Shown here: piece by piece, positions 1 to 12,800 of the stretch
Numbering within the stretch: position 1 is the stretch's first letter
How the letters are laid out: every line of letters starts with the position of its first letter
Assembly: GCA_946800325.1 (NCBI GenBank)
Contig: OX326960.1
Span: forward strand, 36,051,629-36,115,628
DNA length: 64,000 bases
Source: Luzula sylvatica
Taxonomy: Eukaryota; Streptophyta; Magnoliopsida; Poales; Juncaceae
Direction: 5' to 3'
Made by a program: the position numbers and the translations under genes
The notes under the pieces: model-generated
Seen by the model: only the letters and a program-made list of their open reading frames with translations
Told to the model about the DNA's origin: nothing
The model's database searches: none

Positions 1-249
1 CTTTTCGCCAAATTTCACAAACACTAAGAAAATTTGTTTTTCGATTCAAAACAAGATTTTAACGCTTTGAGGAGTTCAAATAACGTGATTTTAGATCATT
101 TGTATCGTATCTTTTACTACATAACTTTTCACCAAATTTCACCAACACTAAGAAAGTTTGTTTTTCGATTTCAAAACAACATTTTAACGCTTTGAGGAGT
201 TCAAATAACGTGTTTTTAGATCATTTGTATCGTATCTTTTACTACATAA

Positions 250-373
250 CTTTTCACCAAATTTCACAAACACTAAGAAAGTTTGTTTTTCGATTCAAAA
301 CAAGATTTTAACGCTTTGAGGAGTTCAAATAACGTGTTTTTAGATCATTTGTATCGTATCTTTTACTACATAA
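250..373. repeat. Reference consensus monomer, 124 bp
   Basis: This copy matches the majority base at essentially every position and is used for numbering. Landmarks: cttttcacc 1-9, aaattt 10-15, acaaac 17-22, ctaagaaag 24-32, a T5 run 37-41, ttcgattc 40-47, caaaacaag 47-55, aacgc 61-65, gaggagttc 69-77, aacgtg 82-87, a T run 88-92, gatc 94-97, gtatcgtatc 102-111, tactacat 115-122. Most variation falls at positions 6-9, 19, 28-35, 46, 65-66, 84-93 and 117. The block gatcatttgtatcgtatc (94-111) and the block aaaacaagatttta (48-61) change least. There is one GATC and one TCGA per monomer, so MboI or TaqI digestion should give a 124-bp ladder. Four CpGs are present. Confidence 0.95.
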
Positions 374-498
374 CTTTTCACCAAATTTCACAAACACTAA
401 GAAAGTTTGTTTTTCGATTTCAAAACAAGATTTTAACGCTTTGAGGAGTTCAAATAACGTGTTTTTAGATCATTTGTATCGTATCTTTTACTACATAA
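374..498. repeat. Example of the 125-bp monomer class
   Basis: One extra T turns ttcgattc into ttcgatttc at monomer position 46. This class occurs in fixed slots of the higher-order units (for example M5, M13, M14, M15 and M17 of the 18-mer; A2, A11 and A14 of the 14-mer), so it is a stable lineage marker and not random noise. Confidence 0.9.
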
Positions 499-1615
499 CT
501 TTTCACGAAATTTCACAAACACTAAGAAAGTTGGTTTTTCGATTCAAAACAAGATTTTAACGCTTTGAGGAGTTCAAATAACGTGTTTTGAGATCATTTG
601 TATCGTATCTTTTACTACATAACTTTTCACCAAATTTCACAAACACTAAGAAAGTTTGTTTTTCGATTCAAAACAAGATTTTAACGTTTTGAGGAGTTCA
701 AATAATGTGTTTTTAGATCATTTGTATCGTATCTTTTACTACATAACTTTTCACCAAATTTCACAAACACTAAGGAAGTTTGTTTTTCGATTCAAAACAA
801 GATTTTAACGCTTTGAGGAGTTCAAATAACGTGTTTTTAGATCATTTGTATCGTATCTTTTACTACATAACTTTTCACCAAATTTCACAAACACTAAGAA
901 AGTTTGTTTTTCGATTCAAAACAAGATTTTAACGCTTTGAGGAGTTCAAATAACGTGTTTTTAGATCATTTGTATCGTATCTTTTACTACATAACTTTTC
1001 ACCAAATTTCACCAACACTAAGAAAGTTTGTTTTTCGATTCAAAACAAGATTTTAACGCTTTGAGGAGTTCAAATAACGTGTTTTTAGATCATTTGTATC
1101 ATATCTTTTAGTACATAACTTTTCACCAAATTTCACAAACACTAAGAAAGTTTGTTTTTCGATTTCAAAACAAGATTTTAACGCTTTGAGGAGTTCCAAT
1201 AACGTGTTTTTAGATCATTTGTATCGTATCTTTTAGTACATAACTTTTCACCAAATTTCACAAACACTAAGGAAGTTTGTTTTTCGATTCAAAACAAGAT
1301 TTTAACGCTTTGAGGAGTTCAAATAACGTGTTTTTAGATCATTTGTATCGTATCTTTTACTACATAACTTTTCACCAAATTTCACAAACACTAAGGAAGT
1401 TTGTTTTTCGATTCAAAACAAGATTTTAACGCTTTGAGGAGTTCAAATAACGTGTCTTTAGATCATTTGTATCGTATCTTTTAGTACATAACTTTTCACA
1501 AAATTCACAAACACTAAGAAAGTTTGTTTTTCGATTTCAAAACAAGATTTTAACGCTTTGAGGAGTTCAAATAACGTGTTTTTAGATCATTTGTATCGTA
1601 TCTTTTACTACATAA

Positions 1616-1989
1616 CTTTTCGCCAAATTTCACAAACACTAAGAAAATTTGTTTTTCGATTCAAAACAAGATTTTAACGCTTTGAGGAGTTCAAATAACG
1701 TGTTTTTAGATCATTTGTATCGTATCTTTTACTACATAACTTTTCACCAAATTTCACCAACACTAAGAAAGTTTGTTTTTCGATTTCAAAACAAGATTTT
1801 AACGCTTTGAGGAGTTCAAATAACGTGTTTTGAGATCATTTGTATCGTAACTTTTAGTACATAACTTTTCACAAAATTTCACAAACACTAAGAAAGTTTG
1901 TTTTTCGATTTCAAAACAAGATTTTAACGCTTTGAGGAGTTCAAATAACGTGTTTTTAGATCATTTGTATCGTATCTTTTACTACATAA
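1616..1989. repeat. Region A unit, 3 monomers
   Basis: Strongly shortened unit: A1, a mosaic A2 that carries ttttgag (A6-like) and gtaactttta in its 3' half, then an A14-like monomer with acaaaatttcac. Ten or more internal monomers are missing. Confidence 0.8.
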
Positions 1990-3727
1990 CTTTTCGCCAA
2001 ATTTCACAAACACTAAGAAAATTTGTTTTTCGATTCAAAACAAGATTTTAACGCCTTGAGGAGTTCAAATAACGTGATTTTAGATCATTTGTATCGTATC
2101 TTTTACTACATAACTTTTCACCAAATTTCACCAACACTAAGAAAGTTTGTTTTTCGATTTCAAAACAACATTTTAACGCTTTGAGGAGTTCAAATAACGT
2201 GTTTTTAGATCATTTGTATCGTATCTTTTACTACATAACTTTTCACCAAATTTCACAAACACTAAGGAAGTTTGTTTTTCGATTCAAAACAAGATTTTAA
2301 CGCTTTGAGGAGTTCAAATAACGTGTTTTTAGATCATTTGTATCGTATCTTTTACTACATAACTTTTCACGAAATTTCACAAACACTAAGAAAGTTGGTT
2401 TTTCGATTGAAAACAAGATTTTAACGCTTTGAGGAGTTCAAATAACGTGTTTTGAGATCATTTGTATCGTATCTTTTACTACATAACTTTTCACCATATT
2501 TCACAAACACTAAGGAAGTTTGTTTTTCGATTCAAAACAAGATTTTAACGCTTTGAGGAGTTCAAATAACGTGTTTTTAGATCATTTGTATCGTATCTTT
2601 TACTACATAACTTTTCACGAAATTTCACAAACACTAAGAAAGTTGGTTTTTCGATTCAAAACAAGATTTTAACGCTTTGAGGAGTTCAAATAACGTGTTT
2701 TGAGATCATTTGTATCGTATCTTTTACTACATAACTTTTCACCAAATTTCACAAACACTAAGAAAGTTTGTTTTTCGATTCAAAACAAGATTTTAACGTT
2801 TTGAGGAGTTCAAATAACGTGTTTTTAGATCATTTGTATCGTATCTTTTACTACATAACTTTTCACCAAATTTCACAAACACTAAGGAAGTTTGTTTTTC
2901 GATTCAAAACAAGATTTTAACGCTTTGAGGAGTTCAAATAACGTGTTTTTAGATCATTTGTATCGTATCTTTTACTACATAACTTTTCACCAAATTTCAC
3001 AAACACTAAGAAAGTTTGTTTTTCGATTCAAAACAAGATTTTAACGCTTTGAGGAGTTCAAATAACGTGTTTTTAGATCATTTGTATCGTATCTTTTACT
3101 ACATAACTTTTCACCAAATTTCACCAACACTAAGAAAGTTTGTTTTTCGATTCAAAACAAGATTTTAACGCTTTGAGGAGTTCAAATAACGTGTTTTTAG
3201 ATCATTTGTATCATATCTTTTAGTACATAACTTTTCACCAAATTTCACAAACACTAAGAAAGTTTGTTTTTCGATTTCAAAACAAGATTTTAACGCTTTG
3301 AGGAGTTCCAATAACGTGTTTTTAGATCATTTGTATCGTATCTTTTAGTACATAACTTTTCACCAAATTTCACAAACACTAAGGAAGTTTGTTTTTCGAT
3401 TCAAAACAAGATTTTAACGCTTTGAGGAGTTCAAATAACGTGTTTTTAGATCATTTGTATCGTTTCTTTTACTACATAACTTTTCACCAAATTTCACAAA
3501 CACTAAGGAAGTTTGTTTTTCGATTCAAAACAAGATTTTAACGCTTTGAGGAGTTCAAATAACGTGTCTTTAGATCATTTGTATCGTATCTTTTAGTACA
3601 TAACTTTTCACAAAATTCACAAACACTATGAAAGTTTGTTTTTCGATTTCAAAACAAGATTTTAATGCTTTGAGGTGTTCAAATAACGTGTTTTTAGATC
3701 ATTTGTATCGTATCTTTTACTACATAA
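1990..3727. repeat. Region A unit, 14 monomers, rearranged inside
   Basis: Same length as the standard unit but different content: the A6 type (cgaaa, gttgg, ttttgag) occurs twice, near 2,363 and 2,611, separated by a ggaag monomer with a private caccatattt. The A4/A5 pair is absent. The last monomer carries ctatgaaag, aatgc and gaggtgttc. The part from about 2,860 onward is the start of a block repeated 5,343 bp downstream. Confidence 0.82.
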
Positions 3728-4349
3728 CTTTTCGCCAAATTTCACAAACACTAAGAAAATTTGTTTTTCGATTCAAAACAAGATTTTAACGCTTTGAGGA
3801 GTTCAAATAACGTGTTTTTAGATCATTTGTATCGTATCTTTTACTACATAACTTTTCACCAAATTTCACCAACACTAAGAAAGTTTGTTTTTCGATTTCA
3901 AAACAAGATTTTAACGCTTTGAGGAGTTCAAATAACGTGTTTTTAGATCATTTGTATCGTATCTTTTACTACATAACTTTTCACCAAATTTCACAAACAC
4001 TAAGAAAGTTTGTTTTTCGATTCAAAACAAGATTTTAACGCTTTGAGGAGTTCAAATAACGTGTTTTTAGATCATTTGTATCCTATCTTTTACTACATAA
4101 CTTTTCACCAAATTTCACAAACACTAAGGAAGTTTGTTTTTCGATTCAAAACAAGATTTTAACGCTTTGAGGAGTTCAAATAACGTGTCTTTAGATCATT
4201 TGTATCGTATCTTTTAGTACATAACTTTTCACAAAATTTCACAAACACTAAGAAAGTTTGTTTTTCGATTTCAAAACAAGATTTTAACGCTTTGAGGAGT
4301 TCAAATAACGTGTTTTTAGATCATTTGTATCGTATCTTTTACTACATAA
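3728..4349. repeat. Region A unit, 5 monomers
   Basis: Order A1, A2, A3 (with tatcctatc), A13 (ggaag, gtgtcttt), A14 (acaaaatttcac). Identical in layout to the units at 9,071 and 11,433, so this short form has itself been copied. Confidence 0.83.
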
Positions 4350-6090
4350 CTTTTCGCCAAATTTCACAAACACTAAGAAAATTTGTTTTTCGATTCAAAA
4401 CAAGATTTTAACGCTTTGAGGAGTTCAAATAACGTGATTTTAGATCATTTGTATCGTATCTTTTACTACATAACTTTTCACCAAATTTCACCAACACTAA
4501 AAAAATTTTGTTTTTCGATTTCAAAACAACATTTTAACGCTTTGAGGAGTTCAAATAACGTGTTTTTAGATCATTTGTATCGTATCTTTTACTACATAAC
4601 TTTTCACCAAATTTCACAAACACTAAGAAAGTTTGTTTTTCGATTCAAAACAAGATTTTAACGCTTTGAGGAGTTCAAATAACGTGTTTTTAGATCATTT
4701 GTATCGTATCTTTTACTACATAACTTTTCACCAAATTTCACAAACACTAAGAAAGTTTGTTTTTCGATTTCAAAACAAGATTTTAACGCTTTGAGGAGTT
4801 CAAATAACGTGTTTTTAGATCATTTGTATCGTATCTTTTACTACATAACTTTTCACCAAATTTCACAAACACTAAGAAAGTTTGTTTTTCGATTTCAAAA
4901 CAAGATTTTAACGCTTTGAGGAGTTCAAATAACGTGTTTTTAGATCATTTGTATCGTATCTTTTACTACATAACTTTTCACGAAATTTCACAAACACTAA
5001 GAAAGTTGGTTTTTCGATTCAAAACAAGATTTTAACGCTTTGAGGAGTTCAAATAACGTGTTTTGAGATCATTTGTATCGTATCTTTTACTACATAACTT
5101 TTCACCAAATTTCACAAACACTAAGAAAGTTTGTTTTTCGATTCAAAACAAGATTTTAACGTTTTGAGGAGTTCAAATAACGTATTTTTAGATCATTTGT
5201 ATCGTATCTTTTACTACATAACTTTTCACCAAATTTCACAAACACTAAGGAAGTTTGTTTTTCGATTCAAAACAAGATTTTAACGCTTTGAGGAGTTCAA
5301 ATAACGTGTTTTTAGATCATTTGTATCGTATCTTTTACTACATAACTTTTCAACAAATTTCACAAACACTAAGAAAGTTTGTTTTTCGATTCAAAACAAG
5401 ATTTTAACGCTTTGAGGAGTTCAAATAACGTGTTTTTAGATCATTTGTATCGTATCTTTTACTACATAACTTTTCACCAAATTTCACCAACACTAAGAAA
5501 GTTTGTTTTTCGATTCAAAACAAGATTTTAACGCTTTGAGGAGTTCAAATAACGTGTTTTTAGATCATTTGTATCATATCTTTTAGTACATAACTTTTCA
5601 CCAAATTTCACAAACACTAAGAAAGTTTGTTTTTCGATTTCAAAACAAGATTTTAACGCTTTGAGGAGTTCCAATAACGTGTTTTTAGATCATTTGTATC
5701 GTATCTTTTAGTACATAACTTTTCACCAAATTTCACAAACACTAAGGAAGTTTGTTTTTCGATTCAAAACAAGATTTTAACGCTTTGAGGAGTTCAAATA
5801 ACGTGTTTTTAGATCATTTGTATCGTATCTTTTACTACATAACTTTTCACCAAATTTCACAAACACTAAGGAAGTTTGTTTTTCGATTCAAAACAAGATT
5901 TTAACGCTTTGAGGAGTTCAAATAACGTGTCTTTAGATCATTTGTATCGTATCTTTTAGTACATAACTTTTCACAAAATTCACAAACACTAAGAAAGTTT
6001 GTTTTTCGATTTCAAACCAAGATTTTAACGCTTTGAGGAGTTCAAATAACGTGTTTTTAGATCATTTGTATCGTATCTTTTACTACATAA
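4350..6090. repeat. Region A unit, complete 14-mer, 1,741 bp
   Basis: All of A1-A14 in order, five of them 125-bp type. The A2 copy has a private one-base insertion (ctaaaaaaattttg at 4,497-4,510), which explains the extra base relative to the copy at 9,693 and shifts the offset between the two from 5,343 to 5,342. A1 has gtgattt and A2 has aacattt. Confidence 0.88.
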
Positions 6091-7828
6091 CTTTTCGCCA
6101 AATTTCACAAACACTAAGAAAATTTGTTTTTCGATTCAAAACAAGATTTTAACGCTTTGAGGAGTTCAAATAACGTGTTTTTAGATCATTTGTATCGTAT
6201 CTTTTACTACATAACTTTTCACCAAATTTCACCAACACTAAGAAAGTTTGTTTTTCGATTTCAAAACAAGATTTTAACGCTTTGAGGAGTTCAAATAACG
6301 TGTTTTTAGATCATTTGTATCGTATCTTTTACTACATAACTTTTCACCAAATTTCACAAACACTAAGAAAGTTTGTTTTTCGATTCAAAACAAGATTTTA
6401 ACGCTTTGAGGAGTTCAAATAACGTGTTTTTAGATCATTTGTATCCTATCTTTTACTACATAACTTTTCACCAAATTTCACAAACACTAAGGAAGTTTGT
6501 TTTTCGATTCAAAACAAGATTTTAACGCTTTGAGGAGTTCAAATAACGTGTTTTTAGATCATTTGTATCGTATCTTTTACTACATAACTTTTCACCAAAT
6601 TTCACAAACACTAAGAAAGTTTGTTTTTCGATTCAAAACAAGATTTTAACGCTTTGAGGAGTTCAAATAACGTGTTTTTAGATCATTTGTATCGTATCTT
6701 TTACTACATAACTTTTCACGAAATTTCACAAACACTAAGAAAGTTGGTTTTTCGATTCAAAACAAGATTTTAACGCTTTGAGGAGTTCAAATAACGTGTT
6801 TTGAGATCATTTGTATCGTATCTTTTACTACATAACTTTTCACCAAATTTCACAAACACTAAGAAAGTTTGTTTTTCGATTCAAAACAAGATTTTAACGT
6901 TTTGAGGAGTTCAAATAACGTATTTTTAGATCATTTGTATCGTATCTTTTACTACATAACTTTTCACCAAATTTCACAAACACTAAGGAAGTTTGTTTTT
7001 CGATTCAAAACAAGATTTTAACGCTTTGAGGAGTTCAAATAACGTGTTTTTAGATCATTTGTATCGTATCTTTTACTACATAACTTTTCAACAAATTTCA
7101 CAAACACTAAGAAAGTTTGTTTTTCGATTCAAAACAAGATTTTAACGCTTTGAGGAGTTCAAATAACGTGTTTTTAGATCATTTGTATCGTATCTTTTAC
7201 TACATAACTTTTCACCAAATTTCACCAACACTAAGAAAGTTTGTTTTTCGATTCAAAACAAGATTTTAACGCTTTGAGGAGTTCAAATAACGTGTTTTTA
7301 GATCATTTGTATCATATCTTTTAGTACATAACTTTTCACCAAATTTCACAAACACTAAGAAAGTTTGTTTTTCGATTTCAAAACAAGATTTTAACGCTTT
7401 GAGGAGTTCCAATAACGTGTTTTTAGATCATTTGTATCGTATCTTTTAGTACATAACTTTTCACCAAATTTCACAAACACTAAGGAAGTTTGTTTTTCGA
7501 TTCAAAACAAGATTTTAACGCTTTGAGGAGTTCAAATAACGTGTTTTTAGATCATTTGTATCGTATCTTTTACTACATAACTTTTCACCAAATTTCACAA
7601 ACACTAAGGAAGTTTGTTTTTCGATTCAAAACAAGATTTTAACGCTTTGAGGAGTTCAAATAACGTGTCTTTAGATCATTTGTATCGTATCTTTTAGTAC
7701 ATAACTTTTCACAAAATTCACAAACACTAAGAAAGTTTGTTTTTCGATTTCAAACCAAGATTTTAACGCTTTGAGGAGTTCAAATAACGTGTTTTTAGAT
7801 CATTTGTATCGTATCTTTTACTACATAA
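6091..7828. repeat. Region A unit, complete 14-mer, 1,738 bp
   Basis: A1 carries gtgtttt instead of gtgattt. A3 has tatcctatc and slots 4 and 5 are ggaag and plain gattc types, so the first five monomers differ from the preceding unit. A6-A14 match the preceding unit at an offset of 1,738 bp, including cgtattttt in A7, aacaaa in A9 and caaacc in A14. Confidence 0.88.
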
Positions 7829-9070
7829 CTTTTCGCCAAATTTCACAAACACTAAGAAAATTTGTTTTTCGATTCAAAACAAGATTTTAACGCTTTGAGG
7901 AGTTCAAATAACGTGTTTTTAGATCATTTGTATCGTATCTTTTACTACATAACTTTTCACCAAATTTCACCAACACTAAGAAAGTTTGTTTTTCGATTTC
8001 AAAACAAGATTTTAACGCTTTGAGGAGTTCAAATAACGTGTTTTTAGATCATTTGTATCGTATCTTTTACTACATAACTTTTCACCAAATTTCACAAACA
8101 CTAAGAAAGTTTGTTTTTCGATTCAAAACAAGATTTTAACGCTTTGAGGAGTTCAAATAACGTGTTTTTAGATCATTTGTATCCTATCTTTTACTACATA
8201 ACTTTTCACCAAATTTCACAAACACTAAGGAAGTTTGTTTTTCGATTCAAAACAAGATTTTAACGCTTTGAGGAGTTCAAATAACGTGTTTTTAGATCAT
8301 TTGTATCGTATCTTTTACTACATAACTTTTCACCAAATTTCACAAACACTAAGAAAGTTTGTTTTTCGATTCAAAACAAGATTTTAACGCTTTGAGGAGT
8401 TCAAATAACGTGTTTTTAGATCATTTGTATCGTATCTTTTACTACATAACTTTTCACCAAATTTCACCAACACTAAGAAAGTTTGTTTTTCGATTCAAAA
8501 CAAGATTTTAACGCTTTGAGGAGTTCAAATAACGTGTTTTTAGATCATTTGTATCATATCTTTTAGTACATAACTTTTCACCAAATTTCACAAACACTAA
8601 GAAAGTTTGTTTTTCGATTTCAAAACAAGATTTTAACGCTTTGAGGAGTTCCAATAACGTGTTTTTAGATCGTTTGTATCGTATCTTTTAGTACATAACT
8701 TTTCACCAAATTTCACAAACACTAAGGAAGTTTGTTTTTCGATTCAAAACAAGATTTTAACGCTTTGAGGAGTTCAAATAACGTGTTTTTAGATCATTTG
8801 TATCGTATCTTTTACTACATAACTTTTCACCAAATTTCACAAACACTAAGGAAGTTTGTTTTTCGATTCAAAACAAGATTTTAACGCTTTGAGGAGTTCA
8901 AATAACGTGTCTTTAGATCATTTGTATCGTATCTTTTAGTACATAACTTTTCACAAAATTCACAAACACTATGAAAGTTTGTTTTTCGATTTCAAAACAA
9001 GATTTTAATGCTTTGAGGTGTTCAAATAACGTGTTTTTAGATCATTTGTATCGTATCTTTTACTACATAA
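7829..9070. repeat. Region A unit, 10 monomers
   Basis: First five monomers match the unit at 6,091, then it passes straight to A10-A14, losing A6-A9. A11 has a private agatcgtttg at 8,669. A14 carries ctatgaaag and gaggtgttc, as at 3,604-3,727. Confidence 0.83.
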
Positions 9071-9692
9071 CTTTTCGCCAAATTTCACAAACACTAAGAA
9101 AATTTGTTTTTCGATTCAAAACAAGATTTTAACGCTTTGAGGAGTTCAAATAACGTGTTTTTAGATCATTTGTATCGTATCTTTTACTACATAACTTTTC
9201 ACCAAATTTCACCAACACTAAGAAAGTTTGTTTTTCGATTTCAAAACAAGATTTTAACGCTTTGAGGAGTTCAAATAACGTGTTTTTAGATCATTTGTAT
9301 CGTATCTTTTACTACATAACTTTTCACCAAATTTCACAAACACTAAGAAAGTTTGTTTTTCGATTCAAAACAAGATTTTAACGCTTTGAGGAGTTCAAAT
9401 AACGTGTTTTTAGATCATTTGTATCCTATCTTTTACTACATAACTTTTCACCAAATTTCACAAACACTAAGGAAGTTTGTTTTTCGATTCAAAACAAGAT
9501 TTTAACGCTTTGAGGAGTTCAAATAACGTGTCTTTAGATCATTTGTATCGTATCTTTTAGTACATAACTTTTCACAAAATTTCACAAACACTAAGAAAGT
9601 TTGTTTTTCGATTTCAAAACAAGATTTTAACGCTTTGAGGAGTTCAAATAACGTGTTTTTAGATCATTTGTATCGTATCTTTTACTACATAA
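9071..9692. repeat. Region A unit, 5 monomers
   Basis: Copy of 3,728-4,349 at an offset of 5,343 bp, same monomer order and same private changes as far as I can read. Confidence 0.83.
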
Positions 9693-11432
9693 CTTTTCGC
9701 CAAATTTCACAAACACTAAGAAAATTTGTTTTTCGATTCAAAACAAGATTTTAACGCTTTGAGGAGTTCAAATAACGTGATTTTAGATCATTTGTATCGT
9801 ATCTTTTACTACATAACTTTTCACCAAATTTCACCAACACTAAGAAAGTTTGTTTTTCGATTTCAAAACAACATTTTAACGCTTTGAGGAGTTCAAATAA
9901 CGTGTTTTTAGATCATTTGTATCGTATCTTTTACTACATAACTTTTCACCAAATTTCACAAACACTAAGAAAGTTTGTTTTTCGATTCAAAACAAGATTT
10001 TAACGCTTTGAGGAGTTCAAATAACGTGTTTTTAGATCATTTGTATCGTATCTTTTACTACATAACTTTTCACCAAATTTCACAAACACTAAGAAAGTTT
10101 GTTTTTCGATTTCAAAACAAGATTTTAACGCTTTGAGGAGTTCAAATAACGTGTTTTTAGATCATTTGTATCGTATCTTTTACTACATAACTTTTCACCA
10201 AATTTCACAAACACTAAGAAAGTTTGTTTTTCGATTTCAAAACAAGATTTTAACGCTTTGAGGAGTTCAAATAACGTGTTTTTAGATCATTTGTATCGTA
10301 TCTTTTACTACATAACTTTTCACGAAATTTCACAAACACTAAGAAAGTTGGTTTTTCGATTCAAAACAAGATTTTAACGCTTTGAGGAGTTCAAATAACG
10401 TGTTTTGAGATCATTTGTATCGTATCTTTTACTACATAACTTTTCACCAAATTTCACAAACACTAAGAAAGTTTGTTTTTCGATTCAAAACAAGATTTTA
10501 ACGTTTTGAGGAGTTCAAATAACGTATTTTTAGATCATTTGTATCGTATCTTTTACTACATAACTTTTCACCAAATTTCACAAACACTAAGGAAGTTTGT
10601 TTTTCGATTCAAAACAAGATTTTAACGCTTTGAGGAGTTCAAATAACGTGTTTTTAGATCATTTGTATCGTATCTTTTACTACATAACTTTTCAACAAAT
10701 TTCACAAACACTAAGAAAGTTTGTTTTTCGATTCAAAACAAGATTTTAACGCTTTGAGGAGTTCAAATAACGTGTTTTTAGATCATTTGTATCGTATCTT
10801 TTACTACATAACTTTTCACCAAATTTCACCAACACTAAGAAAGTTTGTTTTTCGATTCAAAACAAGATTTTAACGCTTTGAGGAGTTCAAATAACGTGTT
10901 TTTAGATCATTTGTATCATATCTTTTAGTACATAACTTTTCACCAAATTTCACAAACACTAAGAAAGTTTGTTTTTCGATTTCAAAACAAGATTTTAACG
11001 CTTTGAGGAGTTCCAATAACGTGTTTTTAGATCATTTGTATCGTATCTTTTAGTACATAACTTTTCACCAAATTTCACAAACACTAAGGAAGTTTGTTTT
11101 TCGATTCAAAACAAGATTTTAACGCTTTGAGGAGTTCAAATAACGTGTTTTTAGATCATTTGTATCGTATCTTTTACTACATAACTTTTCACCAAATTTC
11201 ACAAACACTAAGGAAGTTTGTTTTTCGATTCAAAACAAGATTTTAACGCTTTGAGGAGTTCAAATAACGTGTCTTTAGATCATTTGTATCGTATCTTTTA
11301 GTACATAACTTTTCACAAAATTCACAAACACTAAGAAAGTTTTTTTTTCGATTTCAAACCAAGATTTTAACGCTTTGAGGAGTTCAAATAACGTGTTTTT
11401 AGATCATTTGTATCGTATCTTTTACTACATAA
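9693..11432. repeat. Region A unit, complete 14-mer, 1,740 bp
   Basis: Copy of 4,350-6,090 without its one-base insertion. Carries aacattt in A2, cgtattttt in A7, aacaaa in A9 and caaacc in A14. A private T replaces G in the A14 copy, giving a run of eight T at 11,341-11,348. Confidence 0.87.
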
Positions 11433-12054
11433 CTTTTCGCCAAATTTCACAAACACTAAGAAAATTTGTTTTTCGATTCAAAACAAGATTTTAACGCTTT
11501 GAGGAGTTCAAATAACGTGTTTTTAGATCATTTGTATCGTATCTTTTACTACATAACTTTTCACCAAATTTCACCAACACTAAGAAAGTTTGTTTTTCGA
11601 TTTCAAAACAAGATTTTAACGCTTTGAGGAGTTCAAATAACGTGTTTTTAGATCATTTGTATCGTATCTTTTACTACATAACTTTTCACCAAATTTCACA
11701 AACACTAAGAAAGTTTGTTTTTCGATTCAAAACAAGATTTTAACGCTTTGAGGAGTTCAAATAACGTGTTTTTAGATCATTTGTATCCTATCTTTTACTA
11801 CATAACTTTTCACCAAATTTCACAAACACTAAGGAAGTTTGTTTTTCGATTCAAAACAAGATTTTAACGCTTTGAGGAGTTCAAATAACGTGTCTTTAGA
11901 TCATTTGTATCGTATCTTTTAGTACATAACTTTTCACAAAATTTCACAAACACTAAGAAAGTTTGTTTTTCGATTTCAAAACAAGATTTTAACGCTTTGA
12001 GGAGTTCAAATAACGTGTTTTTAGATCATTTGTATCGTATCTTTTACTACATAA
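11433..12054. repeat. Region A unit, 5 monomers
   Basis: Third copy of the A1, A2, A3, A13, A14 short form. Up to about 11,890 it also matches the unit at 6,091; beyond that the fourth monomer has gtgtcttt where 6,091 has gtgtttt, marking the end of the 5,343-bp displaced block. Confidence 0.82.
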
Positions 12055-12800
12055 CTTTTCGCCAAATTTCACAAACACTAAGAAAATTTGTTTTTCGATT
12101 CAAAACAAGATTTTAACGCTTTGAGGAGTTCAAATAACGTGATTTTAGATCATTTGTATCGTATCTTTTACTACATAACTTTTCACCAAATTTCACCAAC
12201 ACTAAGAAAGTTTGTTTTTCGATTTCAAAACAAGATTTTAACGCTTTGAGGAGTTCAAATAACGTGTTTTTAGATCATTTGTATCGTATCTTTTACTACA
12301 TAACTTTTCACCAAATTTCACAAACACTAAGAAAGTTTGTTTTTCGATTCAAAACAAGATTTTAACGCTTTGAGGAGTTCAAATAACGTGTTTTTAGATC
12401 ATTTGTATCGTATCTTTTACTACATAACTTTTCACCAAATTTCACAAACACTAAGAAAGTTTGTTTTTCGATTTCAAAACAAGATTTTAACGCTTTGAGG
12501 AGTTCCAATAACGTGTTTTTAGATCATTTGTATCGTATCTTTTAGTACATAACTTTTCACCAAATTTCACAAACACTAAGGAAGTTTGTTTTTCGATTCA
12601 AAACAAGATTTTAACGCTTTGAGGAGTTCAAATAACGTGTCTTTAGATCATTTGTATCGTATCTTTTAGTACATAACTTTTCACAAAATTCACAAACACT
12701 AAGAAAGTTTGTTTTTCGATTTCAAACCAAGATTTTAACGCTTTGAGGAGTTCAAATAACGTGTTTTTAGATCATTTGTATCGTATCTTTTACTACATAA
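12055..12800. repeat. Region A unit, 6 monomers
   Basis: Order A1 (gtgattt), A2, A3, A11 (gttccaat), A13, A14 (caaacc). A5-A10 and A12 are missing. Confidence 0.8.

Larger units (their letters stand above)
1..1615. repeat. Region A unit, 13 monomers
   Basis: Order A1-A4, A6-A14: one of the two 125-bp gatttc monomers (A4/A5) is missing relative to the 14-mer. A2 carries aacattt at 182. The A7 copy has aataatgtg near 703, a private change. The window opens exactly at the first base of A1. Confidence 0.85.

Noticed and set aside
289..306. CENP-B box candidate at ttcgattcaaaacaag
   Set aside because: The TTCG and following A fit the first half of the NTTCGNNNNANNCGGGN pattern, but the CGGG half is absent in every variant I checked.
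320..332. Pol III B-box-like gttcaaat, suggesting descent from a tRNA or SINE
   Set aside because: gttcaaatc matches the core only in the M12 variant with CACGTG, there is no A-box upstream, and the match is short enough to arise by chance.
4383..4661. 92-codon open frame
   Set aside because: Starts at TTG, lies wholly in satellite monomers and is open only because of the private one-base insertion at about 4,500. No gene context.
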